A stretch of 64,000 nt of DNA, taken from contig JALCRK010000002.1 in the NCBI GenBank assembly GCA_022652485.1, positions 106,781 to 170,780 of the forward strand, in the 5' to 3' direction. The notes beneath the pieces are model-generated. The model was not told the origin of the DNA. It saw only the letters and a list, made by a program, of their open reading frames with translations, and did no database searches. This DNA comes from Sphingobium sp. (GTDB lineage Bacteria > Pseudomonadota > Alphaproteobacteria > Sphingomonadales > Sphingomonadaceae). Every line of letters begins with the position of its first letter. The first letter of the stretch is position 1. Below are positions 52,752 to 61,723 of the stretch, piece by piece. The position numbers and the translations under genes are program-made.

Positions 52752-53516
52752 GTTGCGATCTCCTGTCTTGCGGCGGGGACCATTCCCGCTCGACAGGCGA
52801 CCGACGTGTCGCTCCGAACCCTGCAATCACCGCGGCGGCAGCCATGCCGCAAGGCCGCACGCCAGGGGCGTAGCGGACCCTTCACGGGTTGATGGCGTCA
52901 GGGGGCGGAGCGACCAAGGATTGAGCCTCAAAGGGCGGGAAGGTTCCGGGCCGTTCGACAATGCGCAATTGCCGCCTTTACCTAGCCACGGGTGAGCCCC
53001 ACTCCTGCCAGGCGAACCGCGGAACTAATGTAGAAGATGTCGGATGACGGAGGAACCCTGACGAAACGAACTTTGCGGGAGCCTGATCGCCGCACCGAAA
53101 GCCGTCGTCCATCTCGCAGCCGCTAGAACCGGCCCGGTCCCTCTGAAGACTTTGGTGATCGCCTGTGAACATCAAAGGTGCTTGATGTAGGCAAAGACCC
53201 ACTTCGCGATCATCAAATGGTGTAGCTGTTGATAGACGATCATCAAAACTGAAGCGTCCCGGTTTTCCGAAAGACTCCAATCTGCGAGAAAGAGCCACGA
53301 TCAGCGCCACAAGGAACAAGTTTTCGCGTGAGTTTCGCGACCGCTCGGACGCTATGCCCTTGCACCGGGGAAAGAGGCGCGGCTAAAGGACGTCAATTCG
53401 CAAGGACCCGGTGAAATTCCGGGTGGCTATTCCGGCCGCCGATCCGCCGGACAACATCACACATGCAAATCCGGTAGCGCCCACTTTGGCGCCATGTGCT
53501 TTGTTGTGGATTCCCC
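52752..53516. other. Long non-coding stretch before the SulP gene
   Basis: No convincing gene is seen. Three copies of CATCAAA occur at 53170, 53211 and 53241 (two within GATCATCAAA, 30 bp apart). Near the 3' end two hairpins follow each other: ACCCGG-TGAAATT-CCGGGT (53406-53424) and TCCGG/CCGGA (53431-53451). The latter may be a transcript leader for the SulP gene. Confidence 0.5.
53406..53451 (+). promoter_or_regulatory. Candidate structured leader of the SulP gene
   Basis: Two adjacent hairpins, 53406-53424 (6-bp stem) and 53431-53451 (5-bp stem), lie 66 bp before the SulP ATG. The sequence superficially resembles the GGTGAAATTCC part of cobalamin riboswitches, but the rest of that consensus is missing. 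A sulfate-linked RNA motif is possible but unproven. Confidence 0.25.
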
Positions 53517-55013
53517 ATGTCTCTCAATTTCAATAATTATCGCCGCCAGTGGTTCACTGACGGTGGCACAGCCCGCCGGGACATTCTGGCTGGCATCGTC
53601 GTCGCGCTTGCCCTTATTCCCGAGGCGATCGGCTTTTCGATCATCGCCGGCGTGGATCCCCGGGTCGGGCTTTACGCCTCGGTTGCCATTGCCATCACGA
53701 TCGCCCTGATCGGCGGGCGTCCCGGCATGATTTCGGCTGCCACGGCGGCTGTCGCGGTTCTCGTGGTGCCCCTCGTCCGGGACCATGGCGTCGAATACCT
53801 GTTCGCCGCAACGATCCTGATGGGTGTGATCCAGATTGTCGCGGGTCTGCTGCGGCTCAACCTGGTGATGCAGTTCGTCTCCCGGTCCGTCATCACCGGG
53901 TTCGTCAATGCGCTCGCCATCCTGATCTTCATGGCGCAGTTGCCCCAGCTCACCAATGTCGGCTGGGAGACCTATGCCATGGTCGCCGCAGGCCTGGCGA
54001 TCATCTACCTGTTGCCGCGGATCACCACAGCCGTGCCATCACCGCTGGTCGCGATCCTCGTGCTGACGGCAGTCGCCATCGGAATGGGCATCGATGTGAA
54101 CACGGTGGGCGACATGGGCAAGCTTCCCGAAGGCCTGCCCAGCCTTGCGCTGCCGCAGGTTCCCCTGACCCTGGAAACGCTGCGCATCATCCTGCCCTAT
54201 TCGCTCACCATGGCGGCCGTCGGCCTACTGGAATCGCTGCTGACCGCCCAGATCGTCGATGACATGACCGACACGGACAGCGACAAGCGCCAGGAATGTG
54301 CCGGGCAAGGCGGGGCCAATATCGTTGCCGCCCTGTTTGGCGGCATGGGCGGATGTGCGATGATCGGCCAATCGGTGATCAACGTGACTTCGGGCGGGCG
54401 CACGCGGCTCTCGACCTTCGTCGCCGGCGCGTTTCTGCTGTTTCTGCTGGCCGTGCTCGGGCCCTATGTCGGACGTGTGCCGATGCCGGCGCTGGTTGCG
54501 GTGATGATCATGGTTTCGATCGGCACCTTCAGCTGGAACTCGATTCCCAATCTGCGTCGCCATCCGCCGACTTCGTCGATCGTCATGCTGACAACCGTGA
54601 TCGTAGTGGTTGCCACGCACGACCTTTCGCTGGGCGTGCTGGCCGGCGTCCTGCTTTCGGGCATCTTCTTTGCAGGCAAGGTCCAGCGCATGTTCACGGT
54701 CGAACGCGAAGGTTCGGCCGATGGCGCGCTGGCGACCTACCGCGTAACGGGCGAAATCTTCTTCGCCTCGGTCGAGCGCTTCACCCGGGCCTTCCAGGCG
54801 GAAGACCAGGCAAAGCGCGTCGTCATCGATGTGACAAGGGCGCATTTCTGGGACATTTCCGGCGTCGGCGCGCTCGACAAGGTCGTCGCCCGGCTGCGCC
54901 GCGACGAACGGCATGTTGAAGTCATCGGCTACAACCAGGCCAGCGCCGACATCATCGACCGCTTCGCGTTGCACGACAAGACTGGCGTCGAACTGGGCGT
55001 GGTGCCGCACTAA
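53517..55013 (+). CDS. SulP-family anion permease with STAS domain
   Basis: The 498-residue membrane protein has the SulP core of about 12 helices ([62 protein letters not shown] in parts) and a C-terminal STAS domain ([21 protein letters not shown]). Members carry sulfate, bicarbonate or other anions. It is carried on the mobile region. The start [13 protein letters not shown] at 53517 is preferred over an ATG seven codons earlier. Confidence 0.9.
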   Translation: MSLNFNNYRRQWFTDGGTARRDILAGIVVALALIPEAIGFSIIAGVDPRVGLYASVAIAITIALIGGRPGMISAATAAVAVLVVPLVRDHGVEYLFAATILMGVIQIVAGLLRLNLVMQFVSRSVITGFVNALAILIFMAQLPQLTNVGWETYAMVAAGLAIIYLLPRITTAVPSPLVAILVLTAVAIGMGIDVNTVGDMGKLPEGLPSLALPQVPLTLETLRIILPYSLTMAAVGLLESLLTAQIVDDMTDTDSDKRQECAGQGGANIVAALFGGMGGCAMIGQSVINVTSGGRTRLSTFVAGAFLLFLLAVLGPYVGRVPMPALVAVMIMVSIGTFSWNSIPNLRRHPPTSSIVMLTTVIVVVATHDLSLGVLAGVLLSGIFFAGKVQRMFTVEREGSADGALATYRVTGEIFFASVERFTRAFQAEDQAKRVVIDVTRAHFWDISGVGALDKVVARLRRDERHVEVIGYNQASADIIDRFALHDKTGVELGVVPH

Positions 55014-55155
55014 GCTGCGAAGGCAGAGCATCGCCGCCCGGTCAGCGGCAGCCATGGCTTGGGACTTGCGATCGCGCAGGATTTCCTGCTCGCATACGCC
55101 AGCAATCGTGGTCCGGGGATGACAAATAACCGCTCTTCGAATAGGGCGGCCCGGC

Positions 55156-55560
55156 ATGAACCTTGTTCGCGCCTTTTTCCTGCGACATCGCGGCCTGGCT
55201 ATCGTGCTGGTGCTGGCGACGCTGTGCATGAAAGCGCTAGTCCCGACAGGCTTCATGATCGGCCAGAACGCCAAGGTTCTGACAGTGCAGATCTGCGATG
55301 ACGCATTTGGCAATCATGCGGTCAAGCAGATTGCCATCCCGATGAAGGATGGCGGCAGCGAATCAGGCAGCAAGCAGGGCAAGGGCGAATGTCCCTTCAC
55401 CTCGCTGTCCATGGCGTCGATATCGGGTGCCGATCCCGCATTGCTGGCGCTGGCGCTGGCATTCATTCTGGCTCTGGGCTTTGTGCCGACCCGCACGGCG
55501 TACCTTGAGCGCGTATTCCATCTCCGTCCGCCGCTGCGCGGACCGCCGGCTCTCGTCTGA
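55156..55560 (+). CDS. DUF2946 family membrane protein (copper-linked)
   Basis: The 134-residue protein has two membrane segments, the first ending in LCMKALVPTGFMIG, then VLTVQICDDAFGN and ECPFTSLSMASISGADPALLAL. DUF2946 proteins are usually found next to TonB-dependent copper receptors, as here, but their role is not known; the conserved Cys residues could bind metal. Confidence 0.75.
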   Translation: MNLVRAFFLRHRGLAIVLVLATLCMKALVPTGFMIGQNAKVLTVQICDDAFGNHAVKQIAIPMKDGGSESGSKQGKGECPFTSLSMASISGADPALLALALAFILALGFVPTRTAYLERVFHLRPPLRGPPALV

Positions 55561-55638
55561 CAATCTGAACCGATTTGTCGGACCGGCCGGTCCTGCGCCC
55601 ATTTTGCGCGAGCACCGGCTTAGCCGGAGCACATTTCC

Positions 55639-56169
55639 ATGTACGAACTGTTGTGCCGTTCATCGCAGCGGCCCTGGGCACCCCCGCCTGAAAAGCTGGT
55701 TGCAGTGCCCGATAAGGGCAATTCCAAGCCCCTCATCCTGCACATGCAGGAGAACCGTTCACACCTGACGCAGGACGCGCGGGTCTGTTTCAGCGCCATT
55801 GCCCTGCTGTTCATGGTGACCAGCATCGCGCCCGCGCTACAAGGTCACTGGCTCGTCCCTGCCTTCTCGATCCTTGCCCTTGCGGGTCTGACGTTCGCGC
55901 TCGAAAGGCATGGCAAGTCCCGGCCTGCCAGCGAAACGCTCGAACTTGCCGAAGGCAGGGTGCGGCATCGTGATAGCGCCGGGCAGCAGGTCGAACTGCC
56001 CTCATTCTGGATGCGGCTTGCCGCAGAGGGCCGCAGTCCATCCGAATTGCGCCTGTTCCTGCGGGGACGGGACGGATCGATCGAATTCGGGCGCTGCCTC
56101 AGCCTTGATGAACGCCGCGCCGTTGCCCCGCTGGTAGCTGCGGCCCTCGCACAGACACGGGGGTGCTGA
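55639..56169 (+). CDS. DUF2244 family membrane protein
   Basis: The 176-residue protein resembles DUF2244: an N-terminal HMQENRSHL-type segment, two membrane helices (CFSAIALLFMVTSIAPAL, LVPAFSILALAGLTFAL), a beta-rich part with SFWMRLAAEG and the C-terminal RCLSLDERRAVAPLVAAAL. It may assist cytochrome oxidase assembly, given its place among PCu(A)C and SCO genes; that is inference. GGAG lies 9 nt before the ATG. Confidence 0.7.
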   Translation: MYELLCRSSQRPWAPPPEKLVAVPDKGNSKPLILHMQENRSHLTQDARVCFSAIALLFMVTSIAPALQGHWLVPAFSILALAGLTFALERHGKSRPASETLELAEGRVRHRDSAGQQVELPSFWMRLAAEGRSPSELRLFLRGRDGSIEFGRCLSLDERRAVAPLVAAALAQTRGC

Positions 56170-56172
56170 GCC

Positions 56173-56370
56173 GTGAGCATTCTCGCCGTTTCCGACCAAC
56201 GCCACCAGAGCCTGAAGCGATTCCGCCTCAAGGTGTGGAAGGCAATCGTTCTTTGCGCCGCGTTGCGCCTTGCCGACACCGCGCTCGGCTTTGGTTTCAT
56301 CGAACCCACCCACTCTCTCGCCGCACAGGAAATACCTGCCAGCTCTGTCGCACAGGAGTGCAATCCATGA
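56173..56370 (+). CDS. Possible small ORF between DUF2244 and PCu(A)C genes
   Basis: A 65-residue frame from GTG 56173 has a hydrophobic stretch (VWKAIVLCAALRLADTALG) but no strong ribosome site. It fills the 197-bp gap to the PCu(A)C gene and overlaps its start. It could be a small membrane peptide or chance. Confidence 0.3.
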   Translation: MSILAVSDQRHQSLKRFRLKVWKAIVLCAALRLADTALGFGFIEPTHSLAAQEIPASSVAQECNP

Positions 56371-56858
56371 TGTTCCTTCAGTCCAGAATTCTCGTTCCGA
56401 TGGCTGCCTTCGCTGCCCTGGGCACCTCCGCCCTGGCGCAAGCCAACCAGTCCGAGGGCCTTGCTGTTCATCATGCCTGGTCGCGCGAGACGGCGGCCGG
56501 GCAGTCCGTTGGCGGCGGGTTCATGACCATCGCCAACCGCGGAGCCGCAGCGGACCGCCTCCTGTCCGGCACCAGCCCTGTGGCCGCCGAAGTGCAACTC
56601 CACACCATGACCATGGATGGCGGCATCATGCGCATGCGCCGGGTCGAGGGTGGCATCGCCGTGCCAGCCAGAGGCACGCTCGAACTCAAGCCCGGCAGCT
56701 ATCACATCATGTTCATGGGGCTGAAGCGCCAGCTGCGCCAAGGCGAGGGCTTTCCCGTAACGCTGCGTTTCCAGCGCGCAGGCAGCGTGACAGTGCAAGT
56801 CTCGGTTCAGCCCGTGACCTCCTCGGGCCCGATGGACAGTGGCCATGCAGGGCACTGA
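56367..56858 (+). CDS. PCu(A)C copper chaperone
   Basis: The 163-residue periplasmic protein has a signal peptide (ALGTSALAQA) and the Cu(I) site: H79, M81 and M83 in LHTMTMDGG, and H113, M115 and M117 in YHIMFMG. The family delivers Cu(I) to the CuA site of cytochrome c oxidase, together with SCO, and the SCO gene directly follows (14-bp overlap). AGGAG precedes the ATG. Confidence 0.93.
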   Translation: MMFLQSRILVPMAAFAALGTSALAQANQSEGLAVHHAWSRETAAGQSVGGGFMTIANRGAAADRLLSGTSPVAAEVQLHTMTMDGGIMRMRRVEGGIAVPARGTLELKPGSYHIMFMGLKRQLRQGEGFPVTLRFQRAGSVTVQVSVQPVTSSGPMDSGHAGH

Positions 56859-57474
56859 GCAGAAAGCCGGGCGCAAGGGCCTGGCGCGGCTGCGCGCAGG
56901 CCTGTGGGTGGCTGCAGGTGTGAGCGTATTGATCGCACTGGCCGTGATCTATGATCGCGGCCATCCTCCCGGCGATCCAGCCAGCCAATATGCCAGTGCG
57001 TTCGGCGGTCCGTTTGTTCTGACCGCCCCGGATGGATCGAGCGTCACCGACAAGACGTTAGCGGGTAAACCCTATGCCATCTTCTTCGGCTTCACCCGTT
57101 GCCCCGATGTATGCCCGACCAGTCTTGCCCGCATGGCCCGGCTCCGGAAACAACTCGGCCCGGATGGCGCAAAGTTCAATATCGTCTTCGTCTCGGTCGA
57201 CCCTGGCCACGACAAGCCGGCTGATATTGGCAACTATGTGGCGCTGTTCGGCACCCCGATCATCGGGCTGACCGGCACCGAAGCCCAGCTGGCCCAGATC
57301 AAGAAGGGGTATGGGGTCTACTCCGCCAAAGTCCCGCAGCCGGGCGGCGACTATACTATCGACCATACCGCCGCGATCTACCTGATGACCGCCAGAGGCG
57401 AGTTCTCGGGCACCATCGACGCTCACGAACCCGACGCCACGGCGCTGGCCAAGCTCAAGCGCCTGATTGCGTGA
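56845..57474 (+). CDS. SCO family copper-delivery protein
   Basis: The 209-residue protein has an N-terminal membrane anchor (residues 20-40) and a thioredoxin fold with the copper/redox motif C86-P-D-V-C90 and the third ligand H174 in DHTAAIYL. SCO proteins place copper in CuA or reduce it. The gene overlaps PCu(A)C and the TonB receptor leader, so the set is one operon. Confidence 0.94.
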   Translation: MQGTEQKAGRKGLARLRAGLWVAAGVSVLIALAVIYDRGHPPGDPASQYASAFGGPFVLTAPDGSSVTDKTLAGKPYAIFFGFTRCPDVCPTSLARMARLRKQLGPDGAKFNIVFVSVDPGHDKPADIGNYVALFGTPIIGLTGTEAQLAQIKKGYGVYSAKVPQPGGDYTIDHTAAIYLMTARGEFSGTIDAHEPDATALAKLKRLIA

Positions 57475-57518
57475 GCTGTTCTCCGAATTTCGAAACATTA
57501 TCCGAAGAAAGGCATATC

Positions 57519-59669
57519 ATGAATTCGACAATCCTCTCGCTGCGCGTCCTGCTCGCAGCGTCATCCGCACTGCTGCCGCTGGCCGCACATGCTCAGGATG
57601 CCACGCAGCTGCCCCCGGTCGATGCCGATGCCGCCAATCCTGTCGACAACGTGGGCACCGCGCCGATAACCGGACAGGAACTGACCCGCGAGGCCATCAA
57701 GCGCCGCCAGAACTCAACCAGCGATACCGGCGATCTGCTGCGTCAGTTGCCGGGTGTCAGCGCCAATTCGGGCGGGGGCTTTTCCTCGATGCCGACCCTG
57801 CGCGGCCTGTCCCAGCAGCGCTTGCGCATCACGGTCGACGGCGCGCCGATCGATCTTTCCTGCCCCAACGACATGAATACGCCGCTGTCGTACACCGTCC
57901 CGCAGACGATTGAATCAATCCGAGTGGTGCCGGGTGTGGCCCCGGTCAGCATGGGCGGCGACAACATCGGCGGGATCATCTCGGTCGAGAGCGTAGCGCC
58001 GCGCTTCGCTACCGACGGTTCTACGCTGGTGACTGGCGAGGTTTCCGCGTTCTATCGTTCCAACGGCGATGGCTTCGGCGGCTCGGCGCTGCTGACGGTG
58101 GCCAATGCCAACCTCAGTGCAACCTACACCGGCTCCTATACCCAGGCACAGCAATACAAGGCCGGTGGCGATCTCGGGCGGGTCCGCTCGACCGAATACG
58201 CCAAGACCGATCATGCCCTCGCCCTCGCGTTTCAGAACGATGCCGGGCTGTTCAAGCTGAAGGGCGGCTACCACTTTTCGCCCTATGAAGGCTTTGCCAA
58301 CCAGGCGATGGACATGGTTTCCAACAAGTCCTGGTTCCTCAACGCCGGTTATGACGGGGAATTCGACTGGGGCTCGGTGAAGTTCACGGCTGATTACCGC
58401 GATACCGATCACGAGATGAACTTCCTGGAGGACAAGCTCCCCGGCGCCATGCCGATGATCACCGAGGTCCATACCTTTAGCACCGCGCTCAAGCTCGAAC
58501 TGCCGGTATCCGCGCGTGACAAGCTGCGCATCGGAGGTGAATACCACCACCAGTGGCTGAACGACTACTGGCCGCCGGTAGCCGGCAACATGATGATGGG
58601 GCCAAACACTTTCGTGAACATCAATGGCGGCACGCGCGACCGCATCGGAGGGTTTGCCGAGTGGGCAGCCCACTGGAGCGACACGCTGTCAAGCGTGATC
58701 GGCGCGCGGCTTGACCATGTCCGCATGAATACCGGGCAGGTCCAGCCCTATTCCACATCGATGATGAACATGGCCGATGCTACGGCGGCGAACGCTTTCA
58801 ACGCCGTGCCGCACAAGCGCACCGACAATAACTGGAGCGCATCCGCGCTGTTGAGCTATGCGCCCACTTCAGGGGTCGCGATCGAGCTTGGCTATGCGCA
58901 CAAGGCGCGCTCGCCCAACATCTATGAACGCTACACCTGGGGGCGCGGCACCATGGCGAGCCGGATGATCGGCTGGTATGGTGACGGCAACGGCTATGTC
59001 GGCAATCTGAACCTGAAGCCAGAACGCGCCGATACGGTCAGTGCGGCCATCGAGTTCAAGGGCGCCGACGATGCCTGGTCACTGCGGCTTTCGCCTTATT
59101 ACACCCACGTCAACGACTACATCGACGCCGCGTTCGTGAAAAATCTGACGCACCCGATGTCGGGCCTGCCGATGCCCTTTGTCCAGTTGCAGTTCGCCAA
59201 CCAGAAGGCTGAATTTGTCGGGGTGGACGTTTCTGGTCACGTGAAACTGTGGGATGGCGGCAAGGATGCGGGAACGCACCTCAGCGGGTCGCTGTCCTGG
59301 GTGCGCGGCCAGAACCTCTCGGATAATGCACCGCTATACCACCAGATGCCCTTGAACGTTAAGGTCGCGCTCGACCATCACAAGGGGCCAATCGAAGCGG
59401 GCATCGACCTGGAATGGGTGGCAGAAAAAACGCGTGTGGATGCGACCCGCAACGAACCGGTGACCAGCGCCTATGCCTTGGTCAACCTGCGCCTTGCCTA
59501 CAACCTGGGGCCGTTAAAGCTGAGCGTTGAGGCGGAAAACCTGTTCGACAAGGGCTACAACCTGCCGCTCGGCGGTGTATCGCTGGGCGATTACAAGGCG
59601 ACCGGCGTGCTGCGACCGGTGCCCGGTCGTGGGCGTTCGGTAAACTTCGGCCTCAGCGCAAGCTTCTGA
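57519..59669 (+). CDS. TonB-dependent copper receptor
   Basis: The 716-residue outer-membrane receptor has a signal peptide (LAAHAQ), a plug domain with TGDLLRQLPGVSANSGGG, PTLRGLSQQRLRITVDGAPI and GGDNIGGIISVES, and a beta-barrel ending in a C-terminal Phe (GLSASF). It resembles OprC/NosA-type copper receptors: methionine- and histidine-rich stretches (NMMMGP, MNFLED, YHHQW) fit copper uptake. GAAAGG lies 6 nt before the ATG at 57519, chosen over an earlier frame start. Confidence 0.9.
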   Translation: MNSTILSLRVLLAASSALLPLAAHAQDATQLPPVDADAANPVDNVGTAPITGQELTREAIKRRQNSTSDTGDLLRQLPGVSANSGGGFSSMPTLRGLSQQRLRITVDGAPIDLSCPNDMNTPLSYTVPQTIESIRVVPGVAPVSMGGDNIGGIISVESVAPRFATDGSTLVTGEVSAFYRSNGDGFGGSALLTVANANLSATYTGSYTQAQQYKAGGDLGRVRSTEYAKTDHALALAFQNDAGLFKLKGGYHFSPYEGFANQAMDMVSNKSWFLNAGYDGEFDWGSVKFTADYRDTDHEMNFLEDKLPGAMPMITEVHTFSTALKLELPVSARDKLRIGGEYHHQWLNDYWPPVAGNMMMGPNTFVNINGGTRDRIGGFAEWAAHWSDTLSSVIGARLDHVRMNTGQVQPYSTSMMNMADATAANAFNAVPHKRTDNNWSASALLSYAPTSGVAIELGYAHKARSPNIYERYTWGRGTMASRMIGWYGDGNGYVGNLNLKPERADTVSAAIEFKGADDAWSLRLSPYYTHVNDYIDAAFVKNLTHPMSGLPMPFVQLQFANQKAEFVGVDVSGHVKLWDGGKDAGTHLSGSLSWVRGQNLSDNAPLYHQMPLNVKVALDHHKGPIEAGIDLEWVAEKTRVDATRNEPVTSAYALVNLRLAYNLGPLKLSVEAENLFDKGYNLPLGGVSLGDYKATGVLRPVPGRGRSVNFGLSASF

Positions 59670-59671
59670 GC

Positions 59672-60391
59672 ATGAACACAGGCGGGCAACCAGATAGGGC
59701 ATTGCAGGGTCATCAGCCGATGGCCTTGCCTGCCTGCCTGACGGGTGCCCGCCTGTTTGCCCTGTGCGCGACGACAATCGTGCATCTGCTTGTGGCGGCA
59801 ACTCTTGCCGATCTGCTCGATTTCAGGCCCGATGGCGCCAAGGATCGGGGGGCGCCTCTAACCGTCGTGACACTGGCAGCGATACCGCCCGTGGCAGTGC
59901 GAGAGGACAGGGCAGAGCTGCCGCCCGCCGCTCTACCGGCTTCATCATCGCACCTCCCACAACAAGCAAAACGTCCGCCGACCAGAGCGATAGGTGCCGA
60001 AACGTCATCGGCACCAGGCTCGTCTGCCCCTCTCCCCGCGGCGTCCGAATCCGTGAAACCTGCCGAAATGGCCATGTCGGGACCGACCCCAGAAAGACGT
60101 TCGAGTGCGACCGAACGGGAATCGGCACTCGATCTCTACCGGGCGACGCTTTGGAGACAGATCGATGCGCATCGGCCCCGCGGTGTCACCATGCTCGGAA
60201 CTGCCATGATACGGTTCCGGCTTTCACCCGACGGCGCGCTCATCGAATCGGCCGTGTCGCGAACCAGCGGCCTGATCCAGCTCGACAAGATCGCGCTTCG
60301 ATCCGTGCGTCAGGCGGCGCCTTTCCCACGTGCTCCGACCGGCATCGCGGATACGCAGCTGACGTTCGAGATACCTATCAATTTTCGTTAG
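59672..60391 (+). CDS. TonB-family energy transducer
   Basis: The 239-residue protein has one N-terminal membrane helix (FALCATTIVHLLVAATLADL), a Pro/Ser-rich periplasmic linker, and a C-terminal TonB domain (AMIRFRLSPDGALIESAV, LIQLDKIALRSVRQAAPFPRAP, FEIPINFR). It lies 2 bp after the receptor and is probably its dedicated energy transducer. No exbB or exbD is nearby, so it must use a chromosomal ExbBD. Confidence 0.88.
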   Translation: MNTGGQPDRALQGHQPMALPACLTGARLFALCATTIVHLLVAATLADLLDFRPDGAKDRGAPLTVVTLAAIPPVAVREDRAELPPAALPASSSHLPQQAKRPPTRAIGAETSSAPGSSAPLPAASESVKPAEMAMSGPTPERRSSATERESALDLYRATLWRQIDAHRPRGVTMLGTAMIRFRLSPDGALIESAVSRTSGLIQLDKIALRSVRQAAPFPRAPTGIADTQLTFEIPINFR

Positions 60392-60459
60392 GCGGCCTGG
60401 ACCGCAGGGTCACTGCGGTAAGGATCTTCAGGCTTGGCGGCCGTTGTCGAAATGGGCGC

Positions 60460-61389
60460 TCAGCTGCCGCCTGCGCCCACCTTCCAGACCTTGAGCCCCA
60501 GCTTGCGGGCCTTGTCGACGAGGTTGGCGTTGATCCCGTTGCCGGGGCAGGCAATCACCGCCTTTGGCATGGCCTCGAGCATGGCATCGTTGCGGCGGAA
60601 CGGGGCGGCTTTGCGGTAGCGTTCCCACTCGGGCCGGAAGGCAACATGCTGAACCTTGCGGTTGCGGGCCCAAAGCATCGCGATGTGTTCGCCGCCGGTC
60701 GGATTGCCGCCATGGAAGAGGACCATGTCGGGATACTTGGCGTGAACTCGGTCGAGCACGTCCCAGATCCGCTTGTGGTCGGTGTAGTCGGGGCCGGCGG
60801 TGAAAGCGACGCGGGTCCCGGTGGGTAGCAGCGGTTCGATCTCGGTCTTGCGCTTGGCGGCAAGGAAGTCGCGGCTGTCGATCATCGCGGCCGTCAGGGT
60901 CTTGTGGTGGACGAGTGATCCCGTGCGCGGCGTCCAGGGCTTGCGGAAGTGGCGTTCGTACTGGTCACCGGCGGCTTCGCGCATGAATTCCAGGGCATTG
61001 CGGCGTTCGATCAGCGACAGGCCTTCGCGCAGGAGGCGTTCAAGTTCGACCGAGCGGACCTCCGAGCCGTCCTGTTCACCCTGGCTGCGGCGCTGGGCAT
61101 CCTCATTGTCATCTAGCTCGCGCTGCACACGGCCGGTAGCGCGGTGGAAGATGTTGACGGTCGACCAGCACAGTTCCTCAAGGTCAGGTTCGAGGCGGGT
61201 GTCGAGCATCGTGGCGATCAGGGCGTCGAACATGTCGGCGATCGCACCGGAGGCGATCCGCTCTTCGGGGAGCGGCCTCGGGTCGGCCTCGTCCGAGAAA
61301 GGGCGGTAGCCATAGAGGCTGAGTTCTTCGAGCAAGTGCGCGGTGGGGGAAGAGGCGTGTTCGGGTTCGTGATCGTCATAGTCGTGCAT
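60460..61389 (-). CDS. DUF2493 domain protein of mobile-element type
   Basis: The 309-residue protein has an acidic N-terminal half (ELSLYGYRPFSDEADPRPLP) and a C-terminal DUF2493/Rossmann-like half with RVAFTAGPDYTDHKRIWDVL, VLFHGGNPTGGEHIAMLWARN and ACPGNGINANLVDKARKLG. It is standard in the ParB-toprim-DUF2493 block of sphingomonad plasmids and ICEs and may bind nucleotides. AGGAG precedes ATG 61389. Confidence 0.85.
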   Translation of the reverse strand: MHDYDDHEPEHASSPTAHLLEELSLYGYRPFSDEADPRPLPEERIASGAIADMFDALIATMLDTRLEPDLEELCWSTVNIFHRATGRVQRELDDNEDAQRRSQGEQDGSEVRSVELERLLREGLSLIERRNALEFMREAAGDQYERHFRKPWTPRTGSLVHHKTLTAAMIDSRDFLAAKRKTEIEPLLPTGTRVAFTAGPDYTDHKRIWDVLDRVHAKYPDMVLFHGGNPTGGEHIAMLWARNRKVQHVAFRPEWERYRKAAPFRRNDAMLEAMPKAVIACPGNGINANLVDKARKLGLKVWKVGAGGS

Positions 61390-61519
61390 GGGGTGCGCTC
61401 CTGATAGCGGAGCCGGGCGTTCTCCCGGCTTTCCTTCGCGCGTCCTCTGGTGACGGCCAGACCGGCGGCGCACCGGGAGCGAAGTGGACGGCCGCAGCGA
61501 TCAGCGCAGGACGGCAAAG

Positions 61520-61584
61520 CCCGGGCTATTTTGCTTCGCGATGTAAAGGCGGGCCCCCGGCCCGCCGACGGAAAATAGCCCGGG
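61520..61584. repeat. Nested perfect inverted repeats between toprim and DUF2493 genes
   Basis: Outer arms CCCGGGCTATTTT (61520-61532) and AAAATAGCCCGGG (61572-61584) are perfect complements. Inside lies GGCGGGCC-CCC-GGCCCGCC (61548-61566), also perfect. It could form a cruciform or an RNA double hairpin, and may be a terminator, a protein-binding site or an element end. The rest of 61390-61723 shows no gene. Confidence 0.7.
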
Positions 61585-61723
61585 CGGCGCCGTTGCTCCG
61601 CCGGACAGGCCGGCACAGACGCGCATCACAGGAAGGAAGGCCGAACGATCCGGTGGCAGATGACAGGCAGAAGCACCAACAGGACAGCCCGATCACCCGG
61701 ACCGCTTGCTTCTCTTCCCGGCC

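Noticed and set aside
53169..53247. CATCAAA copies as a CRISPR array or replication iterons
   Set aside because: Only three short copies with unequal spacing (41 and 30 bp) and no common flanks.
52978..53319. A 113-codon reverse frame in the gap before the SulP gene
   Set aside because: No ribosome site, no recognisable domain and a composition unlike the neighbours; left as non-coding.
53390..53516. Cobalamin riboswitch before the SulP gene
   Set aside because: Only the GGTGAAATTCC-like piece matches; the B12 box and the other conserved segments are missing.
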